Below, one piece after another: positions 46,471 through 58,700 of a stretch of DNA of 64,000 nucleotides (position 1 is the first letter of the stretch; each line of letters starts with the position of its first letter). The DNA is from Plectrocnemia conspersa (Eukaryota; Arthropoda; Insecta; Trichoptera; Polycentropodidae): positions 1,390,910 through 1,454,909 of the forward strand of contig VTFK01000117.1 in NCBI GenBank assembly GCA_009617715.1, given 5' to 3'. The notes beneath the pieces were generated by a model. The model saw only the letters and a list, made by a program, of their open reading frames with translations. It was not told the origin of the DNA and ran no database searches. The position numbers and the translations under genes were made by a program.

Positions 46471-49400
46471 AGTCACTATGAATATATTATTAAATAATAA
46501 TAAAATTATATCGTTAGAATTTACGAGTGGAAAAATCGCATTAGTTGTGCAGCTCCTATTTGCTTAAGAACTTCTTTGCGAGTGCAAAGATAAAAGTTTG
46601 ATATTATGAGCGACTTGAAATGGCTTATAGTTTGTTCGCTGCTCACAGTGTGCATGAATATGCATTGAAAATTTAAATTTTACCGTGGTTAAAATTTTGA
46701 TTTATTAACGGTCAAAGTTTCTGAATTAAATCATTGCGGTTAATTAAATTTCAAATTTCACAGTCTATTCATTCTGGGAAATTAAATGCAGTGACGTGTT
46801 ATTTTAATTGGTTGAATATACAAAAAACACGTTATTATAATATATAATTTTAATTAAGAGTGCAATTATTACCTTATATGCTTTGATACTATATCATCGT
46901 TGAATTTCACGCCATTGCATAAATAATATTTTCACATACCTGAAACAATAAAAAATATATATATTAATTTAAATTATTTAATGTACTTAAATTTGACATA
47001 CTATAAAAAATGACAGGTAATTTTAGTAGATACGTATAACTTTTAACAAAACAAAAAAATAATCCACTAAAGTAACTGGAATACATAAATTATGTATGCT
47101 ACATGGAAAGCGTAATATGTCTCATTCCGCTAGAAAAACAATAAAATTAAAATAAACGATTTACTGTGAGTTAGTTTAAATAAAGAATTGCATATTTGAG
47201 TACCTAATTTCGTTATGAATTATAATATATATTTATTTTTAATATTGTTTATTCTAAAAAATTGTCGTTTAATCATAAGCGATAAGACACGAAGAAAGGG
47301 GAATATTCTATCTAGCAGTTATTGTTAAAGTAATATTTTTTATAGCTTAGCACTAGGTGAACTATGATAATTTTAATTAACACATTATTGCAGACAGGTG
47401 TGTCTATTTAAAATTCAATACCAAACTTAGTTAAGTGATTATGCCATGTTTAGATATTACAGTCAATGGGCAGCATTTACCATAAAAATTTCGTTATTAA
47501 CACTTCAACAATTTCATTGTTTTTCCGATATCACGACATAAGGACGTCCAGCTTATAAACACAAACGTAATTTATCACATCTGAATTATAGTGTATATAA
47601 ATATGGCAATAACTGTCAATTTTAATCAATTAAAAACAGAAAAGTAAAGTATTAAAACGTATATAAAACAAAAAATTTTTTAAATGCATTTTTATCTGTG
47701 TCATGATTTTTACAGTTAAAACGTAATAAACGTGATCTAATGTCTTAATAAATGTGATGAATAATAATATTTTGTTTATTGTTACCTGATTTTTACATGA
47801 TTATTCATGTTTTTTAATGTAATTATACAGTTGTTAGGCAAATTTATACAAATTATACAGCTGTTATTAGGGCAAAAAATAATTCTATAGCAATGGTTTA
47901 TGTGTTTAGTTCGTAGACAACATTAATCAGTGCTTAATAATTATAATAAAATAATTCTGAGCAAATTATTTCTATCAATGCAAAAACAGTGTTAGTAGAT
48001 TTTTGTATAAGATATTTTTTTTGCTGCTTTAATAATGTTTCATTTTAATATATAAAATATGGTTTAATTACAATATATTAATTTCTATAGTCATTAAATA
48101 AGCCCGACTTATCATTGACATATTTAATGATTTTTTTTATATGTAGAATGTGTTTTAGACTACTTTTATTCTTTAATTGTTTTTTATTTTTAACTACAAT
48201 ATTTAAAAAAAATAATTAGCTTAAGAGATTCTTATTACTCAAAACTTTCACTAAATATAAATTAAAACAACAATTTTATTTTTTTATAAAATTGTTAAAT
48301 ATAAAAAGCAGTATATGAGTGTCTATAAACGTAACTTATAAGAGTTACCCTTAAATATTGGCATTTCTTTACTCATCAATATATTAAAAAATATATTTCA
48401 TCACTGGCTGTGATTTTTGTTACAAAATAACAAGCATATGGATCGTGTTCCAGATATAATAAATAAAAAAATGCTTCCACATAAAGAAAATTGATTGTTA
48501 AATTAATTTATAACAGACTGATTTAAGTCTTGTAAAAAAAATAATATTTAAATTAAATTAAGACCACCATGACCTAAAATATTAAATGCATCGCGATAAA
48601 CAAAAGCTATACATTTTAATATTACAATACACAAAAAAATAATACATAGTACGAAAGATAAAAAAATATTAAAAGGTATTAAAATTAAATTTAATAAGCT
48701 TTTCAAAGCTGGATAGCGACAGCTATATGTGAGTCGGCTAGTGTGGATGTTCTGACTGTTACAGGCAGCAAACGAGGTCACGATCGTGATTCTCGAACAC
48801 GTTCCGCAACCTAAAACTGGAATGATTTAATTGTTTTAAAAAATTATTTTTTATCAATAGCACCTTGCAGTAGTTTCAAAAAATGCTAAAAAAATCGTAC
48901 TTCAACGCTTTTTTAATAAAAAGTCATCAGGATACAAGATTATTATCAAATATTGTCTTCTAAAAGTATTTCAAGAATCTTTTTTAAGCTTTTTAGATTA
49001 AAAGAAAATAATTGCTTATTCAGAGATTCCAAATTATGGATCACGATTTAGAAATGCAGTGAAATTAAGTGTCAATGAGAATACGTATAAAAAACCGACG
49101 TTGTTTACGTGTAGAAAGAATTTCCTTTATGTTTTAAAAAATGATTTCGAGATCATAAATGGAAGAATAATTTATTGACAAATGAGATCGAGAAAGTGAC
49201 ACAATATGGAACATTATGATATCAAAGGGCAGCCAGTTGATAAAAACCCATTTCTATAGTGAATCTAAATCATTCTGGAGAGAGAAAGAGACAAAAGAGC
49301 AATGCATTTAAATAATTTTAAATAATTAGCATACATGGAATTTGTAACTGCCATATTAATGTCGTTCATACAATATATAACGTGTTAAGCAAAGGGGTCT

Positions 49401-50209
49401 AAGTTGAACCATTGAAGAACCCTCGAAGGGGTGAAATATTCTTTCGACAATCAACCGTCATAGGTTACGGACTGCCTACGATCACTCAAATAACTCGATA
49501 ATAATTTGTCAAACTTACAAACCTTGTCAAAGGCCTTCTCAAAATATGTATATACCTGCATTCATATGTACCTTGGGGAACCCTTGAAATATATTTTGTA
49601 TCAAAATGTGTTTTAAGTACAATGTTTTATTTATAGACATGGATAATAAAATACAGAAAAGATAAAAAAATATTTAATTTTTTTTGTCGTAACCTTTAGT
49701 AATAAAAAAAATTTTTGTAAGTCGTTATTTTTTTAATGAAATTTTAAAAAAGACATACGAAGCATTATGACTCAATATCAATATATCAATTAGTGTACCA
49801 ATAAAAGTAGAAAAATATGAGCATTATGTGAAATATTAGATATAAAATGATCAATACCAAAGATATCATTGATACATGATATAATAAATGAGCCATATAA
49901 TTGTATTTTTTTGTACATTTTCATTAACGATTTGTCAGTCCAAGATTCTAGTTAATTTAAATAAAAATGTTAAGTTAACATATTCTTTTCTCTTGGTTCT
50001 CGAATTGACAAAATAAAATAATGCCCAAATATATATATTTATAAATGGTTTGTTTTTAACCACGACAACGCGGGAAAAAATTAAATAATTTGATTGGGAT
50101 ATTATCAAAAATCCAGTATACTCTCTAGTGGCATTTTTCGTATCAATCCAATATAAGCACGTAAGTGTTTTAAAAATATACAAAGGGTGAGTTCTTTGGT
50201 TACAATTTT
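46471..50209. other. Long AT-rich stretch without genes
   Basis: Apart from the splice-like site at 46940 I see nothing: the short open frames are AT-driven. A patch at 49380-49600 with gaaccctcgaagggg and ggggaacccttgaa is faintly reminiscent of hAT-type ends, but no duplication was found. Confidence 0.45.
46933..46962 (-). promoter_or_regulatory. Second candidate recursive splice site
   Basis: On the minus strand, attttttattgtttcag is directly followed by gtatgtg (junction between 46940 and 46939), giving a zero-length exon. The pyrimidine tract is good and the donor fits GTRTGT. It is on the same strand as the site at 3472. Confidence 0.35.
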
Positions 50210-50530
50210 ATGAATTCACCTGATCTGAGTCATATTAAACAAGCATTGGAGTACCGCCTCAAAGCGATAAAATGCAAAAGTTAAAAGGCATATATTCAAT
50301 GACGCCGAAGTGAGTATCCGATGCACCCGATCGGAATTGGAAAAAGGCACACGGCAAAAATCTAGTGGCGAGAGAGAGGAAACGCGGCGAATACGTAAAA
50401 GGCCAAGCGAGCGGCCGCGAGTAACGAAGCGTAAGGCAAACTTCGCGGTCTGCTTCGCCGCCGAGGGGTGGTTTAGATGCGACGGGTGATTTCGATGGTA
50501 GTTGGGCATTCCTTTTGGCCCTAGATCAAA
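50210..50530. other. GC-rich unique block
   Basis: CpG-rich, for example gcgagcggccgcgagtaacg near 50407. It is open on the minus strand for 97 codons (50509-50216) with no recognised motif. Candidate conserved non-coding element. Confidence 0.35.
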
Positions 50531-50775
50531 AGTTCCTCAACTGTGGCCAACGAAAGTCAGTGAGAATATTTTTTAAAGAACAAGTTGGGCTGTTGATCAA
50601 GGGTACTCAATATTCTTTAAACCATTTTAGCTTAATACTGTCCAAGAAAATCCTCGGATACTTAAAAATATAATTTTAATTTTATTTCGTCATAATAAGT
50701 TTCTATAATACACTTATTGCAAGAAAACTAATAAGCGTGTTTTTTCCATACGTATTAAATATTTGTTACGTATTA
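50531..50775. other. Non-coding flank of the hAT element
   Basis: AT-rich, no feature. Confidence 0.45.
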
Positions 50776-51630
50776 GTACTAGTTAGGGCATCCTAATATC
50801 CGGGTTAATTCATTACCCGGTTATACGGGTATTTTCCGGGATAGAACCGGGTACCCGGTTCGGTTCCGGGTAATTTTTTTAAGCCGTTAAGAGTCTAATT
50901 TTTATTAAATTTTAATTTTTGATTAAATATGACGTGATATATTTAATTTTACTTTAATAATTAATCATTAATTATTTTTAAAAAAAATAAGGTATTGAAA
51001 TAAAATCAATATATTATGTAATTATTAATACTTTACTCAATCGAAATATTTTTACATTCCATCGTTAGGTACATATATACATATACTTACATACTACATA
51101 CATGTGTAACAGTACAAAACCGAAATATTTATTTTAACACATATTTGGCAATAATAATACAAATTGCACATGAAAAATACCGAGGAAATAAATTTTATTA
51201 AAATTATAAAAGAAATTAGATGATTGTATTTATCATATGTATTATATGTAGGTTGAAAAACAAAGTTTTAGTGATGTTCTTTTTGTAAAAAGTTATATTT
51301 TAAAAACACTAACGAATCTAATGTGTTATATTTTCACCCTACAACGCATTAAAATTTATTTTTATTTACAACTGCATCCTTTCAAAATAATCCTTATCTA
51401 TGCATTCGCTTATCTCGAAATCTATAGGCCGCTAAGTGCTGTCCCTTTTTTTGTCGTTCAAAGACGTTAGTCGTTTAAGAACGCCGATACGGCTCTTCCA
51501 TTTAATTTGAAGTAAAAAAAAAATATTTAAATGAAATTAACCGGATACCCGTCAAAAATTACCCGGTTTTCGGTTCCATGAAAAACATGGCGGGTAACCG
51601 GGTACCCGGTTCGAATGCCTTAGTACTAGT
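50776..51630. mobile_element. Non-autonomous hAT element (839 bp)
   Basis: The element 50784-51622 is flanked by a perfect 8 bp duplication, gtactagt (50776-50783 and 51623-51630), the hAT hallmark. The termini read tagggcat and, inverted, taaggcat. Each subterminal region contains the identical 16 bp palindrome aaccgggtacccggtt (50845-50860 and 51596-51611) plus other accggg/cccggt words, which are likely transposase binding sites. The interior has no transposase frame, so it would need a transposase in trans. A perfect duplication suggests a young insertion. Confidence 0.92.
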
Positions 51631-53154
51631 GTTTCTCTGTGAGAATTATTTCGTATAATACAGATTGAATTCTTTACGACTTTAGAAGCCGATCTGCACA
51701 ATGATGGAACAAAAATGAAGCATCAAATTTTGCGAAATTGAAATTACTTCAAAATAAAATTGTAGTATTCATATTTCCAAAACTAGTAAAATCCAGCAAA
51801 ATCTGTGGTACATAGTTTGAACTTGTCAATCAAAAAGGTACGATTCTCATGCACGATAACAAGCGAATAACCCTGAAAAAAAAAGTTGCGCTATAAAATA
51901 TTGCCTTATATTTTATACTTTACACAGGAATATCATTTAGTGAGAGGGGGGGGGGGACAGATGAAACAATTTGTTTACGCCCTTGAATTTCTTTGCAAAA
52001 TGCATGGCGTTTAATATAATTCTATGAATTTTAATGAAATCGAAAATTAAAAAAACGACTTTTGATGAAAAAAAAGCAGAAATACTCGGTTTTCTCTTAA
52101 AGAAGATCTAAGAAAATAGTCTGAAATCTAAATCATTTTTTTAAATACGGCATTTTATTGAACTCATATCGGAATACATTTTCACGGGTAGATATATATT
52201 TTTACCAGTGCTCTGGAAGGCGCAGTAAAATTATATGATTTCAAATTTACCATACGTAGTAATATATACATTCATATGTAATGTATACATGTTACTGTAA
52301 ATGTGCATTTTTCGGTGAAGTTATATTTTTACTAGTGAAATCCAAATACATTTTGCCCGTTAGATAAATAGTTTAACTATTAAAAATATAATTTAACTGA
52401 TTAGGGCTATTAAAATTACATGCTGTTCTAAAATGTTGAAATTAAATTGAAACTTAATTTTGACAGTTGCGAAACGCCTTTTTGCTGTTCAAATACCTGC
52501 ATATTGCTTCATAGTTTGTCAGCACTTTGATGATACACTATGTTTTAAAAATATGATAGCTATCCTTACCAATAGTATTATGGATTTTTGATGTTAGAGT
52601 ATTGATTAAAGCATATTCAACCCGAATTTTGATCAAAAGAAAAGCGCAAAAACAATTATCACTTCTCAGAAGTCAATAATTCACGACAAAAGCAATAAAA
52701 TCGTGTCGGCGCCGTTGCAGTGGAAACGCTCGGTGACGAATTCAAATAGTTGCAAATAAATAATATTTTAAATTTCAGTCCAGACTTATGTGATCGTCTT
52801 TTTGGTAGCAATTATATTAAACAACTGATGTTGCAAGGGGCATTATGGTTTGATTCACAAACTGTGCAAAGAAAAGATCCCTGACTATCTGCTATTCTTT
52901 CATCTATTACATAGATAGCGATGTCGCGAGACTATCAACTTTAATTGTGACCAAAAAATCGGTTGCAGCCGTCGATCGTGACGGTTCAGGTTAAGAACGA
53001 AGGTGGAGCAATTCGTAGATGCTCAGCTAAATATACGAAGCCTACAAGCTTTTGAAGCTATAAAACTTTGTTGTTTTACTAAATAATAAACAATCGATAC
53101 TGCGTAATATTCTCTTAGGGTAGTTTTCCCAGTTCATTTCTCTTTATTTTGTAC
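51631..53154. other. Non-coding; poly-G run and a GC-richer patch
   Basis: A run of 11 G lies at 51946-51956. A moderately GC-rich patch lies at 52690-53050, without motifs. A good + strand acceptor-like sequence, tctctttattttgtacag, lies just before 53157. Confidence 0.4.
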
Positions 53155-53640
53155 AGGAACGATATTACGAAATATAAAAAATACGCTAACGATATAGATA
53201 TTTTAACGAATGATTACATAAATTACAAAAATCTTTTGAAAACCTAAATAATTATTTTGAGACGTGGAATATTCAAATCAACCAAAATAAAATAGTATCA
53301 ATTCTATTTACGAAACGTAGAGAAACTTTGAGAAAGCTTTTTTCAGCATGAACAGGGCATTAACGTATAATGTAAATCTAGCGTTATATACCTGTAATCC
53401 AAACATCAATAAATACATTTTAACACTTCACTCTAAAGAGCTTACTGTTAAAATGTTTTTTTTTTATATAAATAGCACGCTTACCACAGCATATAAAATC
53501 CTAATCGATTACCAATTAATTACACCCATTTAAGCATAGGTGTATAATTTCTCAATTCGAACTAACACCAGCAAAACTAGTGTATCTGATTTAAAAGTCA
53601 TTCAAAATAGATGTAATATACAATGTGACTCAGAAGACGC
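53155..53640 (+). pseudogene. Jockey-type LINE RT relic
   Basis: Across two frames the + strand reads KYANDIDILTND (aligned with the YADD catalytic box, with N in place of the first D), NYFETWNIQINQNKIVSILF and TKRRETL (53230-53330). Further on come STLTTAYKILIDYQLITPI and LKVIQNRCNIQ (53475-53630). This spacing matches the palm motif C to thumb and post-RT region of Jockey-clade elements. Several frameshifts and stops make it a dead, old copy. It differs clearly from the younger LINE family in this window. Confidence 0.65.
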
Positions 53641-53659
53641 GAACTGTTTTGCACAATCT

Positions 53660-54245
53660 ATAATTACTTAAATATGGATTAAGGCACAAAAATGGCGATT
53701 AGACTTTTTTAATTATTCAATAACATTTTTCACATTAATTGGCAAAAGCTATGACCTCCATTTTCCGCTTCACACAAATCTGTTCTTTTCACTGCATTTT
53801 CCATGACCTTCCTCAGTATTTCGGGCTGTATTGCTTAAACTTAATGTTGAGTTTTAGCGCTTGAATGGATGCTGATAAACCCCTTTTATGTTTTCCGAAC
53901 CCCAAAGCCTGCAGTTTTGTTTATTAACAAACTCACTAAATTAAAATAAGCTGCATCGCTCATGATGAATGTAGGTTTTGTCTGATAAATCTTTGAGTCT
54001 AAAGGAATATTCAAGGCGCTTTTAAAGATCTAATGGATTTAATTCTTGCGCCAATTAAATTTTGTATGAAATAAAGGTGCAGATCGTTCTTCAATATTCT
54101 AGACAACCCAAGCTGTGATGAACACAGTCTGGTTGATGTTGTTGTATATTCAGCAGCACCATCCTTTATCCGTTCAATCGTGGCTGCAATTTGAATTATT
54201 CGCAGCTTTCCGGTTTGAAGGGACAAACCTTGTGCTCAAAAATGT
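53660..54245 (-). pseudogene. Tc1/mariner transposase, internally deleted
   Basis: Minus-strand translation gives three blocks of the same transposase family as 42050-42540. The N-terminal helix-turn-helix part reads TSTRLCSSQLGLSRILKNDLHLY (54135-54065). The first catalytic region reads IMSDAAYFNLVSLLINK (about 53970-53920), where the normal SDEAHF is changed to SDAAYF. The C-terminus reads QPEILRKVMENAVKRTDLCE and AENGGHSF (53835-53740). The part carrying the second and third catalytic Asp is deleted between SDAAYF and QPEI, and stops are present. It is a small dead derivative; terminal inverted repeats could not be defined. Confidence 0.8.
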
Positions 54246-55339
54246 TGAATTATTCGTCTAATATCTGATCGCGATAGACATTTTCAATATTTTCAGTATA
54301 TTTTGAAGTAAAAATTGCGATCTAAATTTGTATTTTTTTAACTTAAATTATTAAAATAAAATGTTTTAATACGTATCTTCGCTACATAAAAATGAACTTA
54401 TATTTCCGAAGGAAATCGAAGGTAAAATGCGCCTATTGTTCAAAATAGGTTAAGACCCCCAGCCCCAGATGAAGCCAGGCTGAGTTCTTCTGCATAATGC
54501 CTGTCGAAGCGTACAATTACGCGATTTAATAGTTGCAAATGGAGACTGTACTACACGTTGGAGTAGAGCTCGCAGAAGCATGTAGATTTAGTCATAAATC
54601 GCTGTATTGTTTCCCACTGCGGAGCTTTCGAGAGTCGTGCATGTAAATACAATGGATTAGAGGTGAAGTGTGTGATAAACATGACGCAATTGCTGATTCG
54701 AAGTAATGGTTCACCTTCGGTTAAATTAATATATTACATTTATGAGTCAGAGCAAAAGATAATGTGTATTTATAAATTAATAAAATAAAATAAACCAAAA
54801 CTTTGGTTCATGTTATAATTTAATGTCGAGATAAAACTATTTTGTACGAAGCCTATCCACGTCTACAGAAAGACAATAAAAAGCGTATATATAATAGTCA
54901 AAATATAAGCAGTTAATGGATTATTTTTAAGAGCTTGAAAATGCTCTTTAAGCAGCTATGGCTTATATGGATAAATAAAAACTATCCTAATCATTATTTT
55001 TCTATATAGTTTTACGATTTTTTTGATATTATATATAACGACAAGCTTTGGTTAAGAATGTATGTGAATCAAAACTACTAATCAGTGCCACCAGTGAATA
55101 GTTGCTTAACTCAACGTAGGTGAGGAAACTTGCATGAAAATAAATATGTTAAAATATTGATTTAAGTTCTTAAAAACTTGTATAAAAGTTATGCAAAATT
55201 TTCTTTCGTCCAAACCAACTTCGACCATTCAACGTTGTTTGTGAGCAGCACTCAAACGCTTTAAACCGCCAAAAGGGCCGTTAAAGTCTAAGATTAGTTT
55301 CGTTTTTTGATTATTTACGTTCTTCGAGGTATCTTAATG
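54246..55339. other. Non-coding with a balanced block
   Basis: 54420-54720 is a balanced-composition unique block. 54774-54796 (taaattaataaaataaaata) equals the tail of the LINE family, but no LINE sequence precedes it. The rest is AT-rich. Confidence 0.4.
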
Positions 55340-55745
55340 GTTTTCTCGAAAGTTTTAAGGCTGTAAAACACCAGGTGTCCGAGGCGAAAGCGCAACGGTA
55401 GCTCTGGCGAGCCCGCGCTGGAGCTTTCGGATTTTAGCCAATTGCATAGCCATGGCATACAAGAGTTTGGCCATTAACGCCGACCAACGCGTCGGTCGCT
55501 CTTTAAAACCGACCGTAAAAATTACACTTTTTGGCGTCAGTCCAAAATCAATAGCGCAGAGTGCGAACCCAACCCCATAGCAGCCATGGAGGGTAGTTGG
55601 GGGCATGTCCCTCGCAACACCTATGTATTGTAGTGCGCATTCGCAACATCGGAGATTGGCAAGTATTTAAATGTGACGTCGAATGGAAAAAACACAGCAG
55701 CGAAGCAGTAGCAGAAGAAAGCAACCAAAAAGCAGTGTTGCGGAC
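55340..55745. other. GC-rich block with an 83-codon minus-strand frame
   Basis: 55606-55355 (minus) is open and GC-rich and encodes a Leu/Ala/Arg-rich peptide with no domain I recognise. The + strand at 55690-55735 is a cagcag/gaagcag run. It may be a conserved element or an unrecognised small exon. Confidence 0.3.
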
Positions 55746-58440
55746 TGGTGAACAAAAATATTATATTAACAGTTAATACTATATAATTCGACCTCTGAAG
55801 TTATATTGTTCAGACACACATTCTATATTAAGCTGCGCACTATTGCAAATTGTTTTTATATATTGATTTAAGAACGCCTCACATATTGTTAGCTGAAGAA
55901 TATATAACACACAACACATTACAGTGAAGTCAGCAATTCAAGTAGCGCTATATATGTGTATATTTGAACAGCAATATCTCAAACATTTCAATCCAACATC
56001 GAAACAATGTGTCAGTTAAACTTAAAACTTGATAGACATCATTAGTTTTCGATTAGCTTTATTATTATGTCAATTATCTATAAAAGTTATTTATAAAAGA
56101 ATTATTTTATAATAATAATTTAATATATTCTATTAACTCTTATAAAATGTATATACATACACACACTATATAACTTTCGCAATTTATTACTAGATTCAGC
56201 AAATCCTAAACCATTCAACATTATTCATTATAAAGTTTGCCCAGACTATTATCGGATGTTTGTGACGTGACAAATCGATAATTGTACAACTACTGACGTT
56301 TTTGTTCACAATATCAATTGTTAAAGTTTATAAACGATATGTTGACTATAACTGTAACGATCCGAGAAATAAAAATATCCCTTCAGAGTTCAAAACGAAC
56401 GGAAAGTTAATAATCGTAGTGGCAATTTATATTTCTGACGTTTGAAATATACAAAACGATAAATTATACACCCTTTTTGTCAGCCACGGTCGGATGCAAA
56501 AGTGGAACGAAGCAACAGGTACATTACAATGATTGCTATTAGCATGTTTTAATTTTAAAAAAATAATATAAATTAAACTTGAAAAAATCGTCATAAAAAG
56601 GCGTTGTATTAATTAGCGTCCGGTATTTCAGAATAAAATTGTTTCGCTATTTCGATTTGCATCATAATAAAAAAATTTACAAAGTCAGATTAAATAATAA
56701 TCATTATTTCGTGTGCTATTTGATCAGATAAAAATGGAATAATTTAGTTATTCGCGTAAATAATACACTAACAACAATTTAATAGTTTTATGTAGATTTA
56801 TACACTTGATGAAATTTTTATTGTAGTAAAATTAAATTAGCTTTTTTATGAATAGTAGATTATGAGATAAGTATCAAAATATATTTAACTATATTTCATA
56901 TTTTGGATCAAAACAACGATGTGATTATATTATATATTAAATATTAAGCCTTTATATTTAAAAATGTTGGGATATTTACTAATAACCTGCAAACCATTTT
57001 AAAACAATTTCACGCTAAAAATATTGCGTTCTTTTTTAGCTCAATTTTAACTATAAAACTAATTAAAAAATATGAATACATTAATTACATTGAATAAAGA
57101 TAATATTAAAATACACTATCTTTATTACGTATTTTGAACTATATAAAGGTCCAATTTGTAATGATTTAAACTTTATACAACTTTAAACGATAAATTATAT
57201 TGTATTGAAATGTGAAGGTTTGAACCACCTACACAATTTGTTATAATTTAAAGGTCATTCTAACAAACATTTCGAACAAACAACAATTTAAATCAACACA
57301 TCTATAAAGTAAGGCGATACACAGTATTACACACAACAATGGGAAATAGTGTGACCAGATATTTGTTATTATTTATTAATATTTAACGAATCACCTAATG
57401 GCATAATTATCCGATGACGTTAATCACACATATGTATCGCTGAAAAATTACTATTTGTTTGGAAAGGATGCGAGCTAGCAAGACAACTAAATTTAACCTG
57501 ATCATAATACTATTATTTTTTTACCGACATGTAGCCATCCGGACCATTTCTATTTTAAGGCGTAAATACATTTCACGAGTGTGTAAAAGACGCGATGTAA
57601 TTTCACTGGTTCACCAAAACTATCTCGAACCAGCATTATAAAAGATGTGATCCTTAGTTACAGAAGAGAGAGAGACGCTACGAATACATTGTAGCAGAGA
57701 CGGGCAGAGACGAGTCAGAAGACTACGTCGACACGAAAGACATCAACACAACACGACGGATCTCAGGCGATCCACTAAAATCACAGCACACAATAATACA
57801 AATCGACATGCAAGCGAAAATACGCTGACTTTTAAAACCTGTTATTTCAACTCCACCTTATGAACATTATAACTGTGTTAATTTTTATATGTTCATGAAA
57901 TAATTTTTTATCATATTTTCCGGCGTCTATTTGCCTGTCTAAACATGGTCTTTTAATTAAAAAATAAAGAAAGCTCTTTCTTGATGACATAAGATATTTT
58001 GTATCTGAATAACAAAACAATGATAAACAATGAAAGGTCTATTTAAATTACAAAAAAAAATTGCATCACTCATCCTAGATTTCATCTTGACTAACCGAGT
58101 CTCAGATATACTTATATCAAATCTACCAAAATATTACTTATTACGTTAAATTCCATATTCAGCAGAGCTACCTTTTGTAACGGTAGAGTTCCAGTAAAAA
58201 CTTTTAATTTAACTAGATTATTTTAATTTATTTAAGCACCTTTCGTATTTTTAGCATCCTGCAGACAGCTTTGAAATAACTGTAGCAATTCATCTTATTT
58301 TCAAGTTGAATATTGACATTAGCGCAACTACGTTTACTGCTTCAAATTGAATCGTGAATCTATATTATCATATATTAAACTTTGTATGATTTTTTTGTAT
58401 ATTACTTTACTTGCTGATTTAATATATTAAAACGATACAA
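55746..58440. other. Non-coding, mostly AT-rich
   Basis: No gene. 57640-57840 is a slightly GC-richer patch rich in gaga and acgaca words. Confidence 0.45.
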
Positions 58441-58700
58441 GTGCATCAAAACAGAAAATTTAGATATGAAACGTAGCAACAGCTGGCGAAAACGCGGCGT
58501 ACGCTCTCGTCTCTGAGCTTTGGCGAGACAGATAGAGAAGGAAATATTCGTATTTAGTGGAGTGGAAAGAGACGGTGAGACACACAGAGTGTGGGTGGAA
58601 TGGGGGAGTGGATAAAAAAAGAAAATGGCGCAGGGATGAAAACGTTCACTAGTCACCCCGTGACCGGATGCTCCGCGAGAGCGAAAAGCGGAAATCGTAT
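58441..58700. other. GC-richer unique block
   Basis: Purine-rich on + (58520-58640) with CpG-rich words at 58485-58510. No motif-bearing frame. Candidate conserved non-coding element. Confidence 0.35.

Noticed and set aside
49380..49600. Possible hAT-type MITE ends (gaaccctcgaagggg and ggggaacccttgaa)
   Set aside because: The ends do not align as inverted repeats and no 8 bp duplication was found.
51946..51956. Run of 11 G as a G-quadruplex
   Set aside because: A single G run does not make an intramolecular quadruplex; most likely a simple repeat.
54774..54796. LINE tail sequence as a fourth young LINE copy
   Set aside because: Only the A-rich tail matches; the 3' UTR motif is absent upstream.
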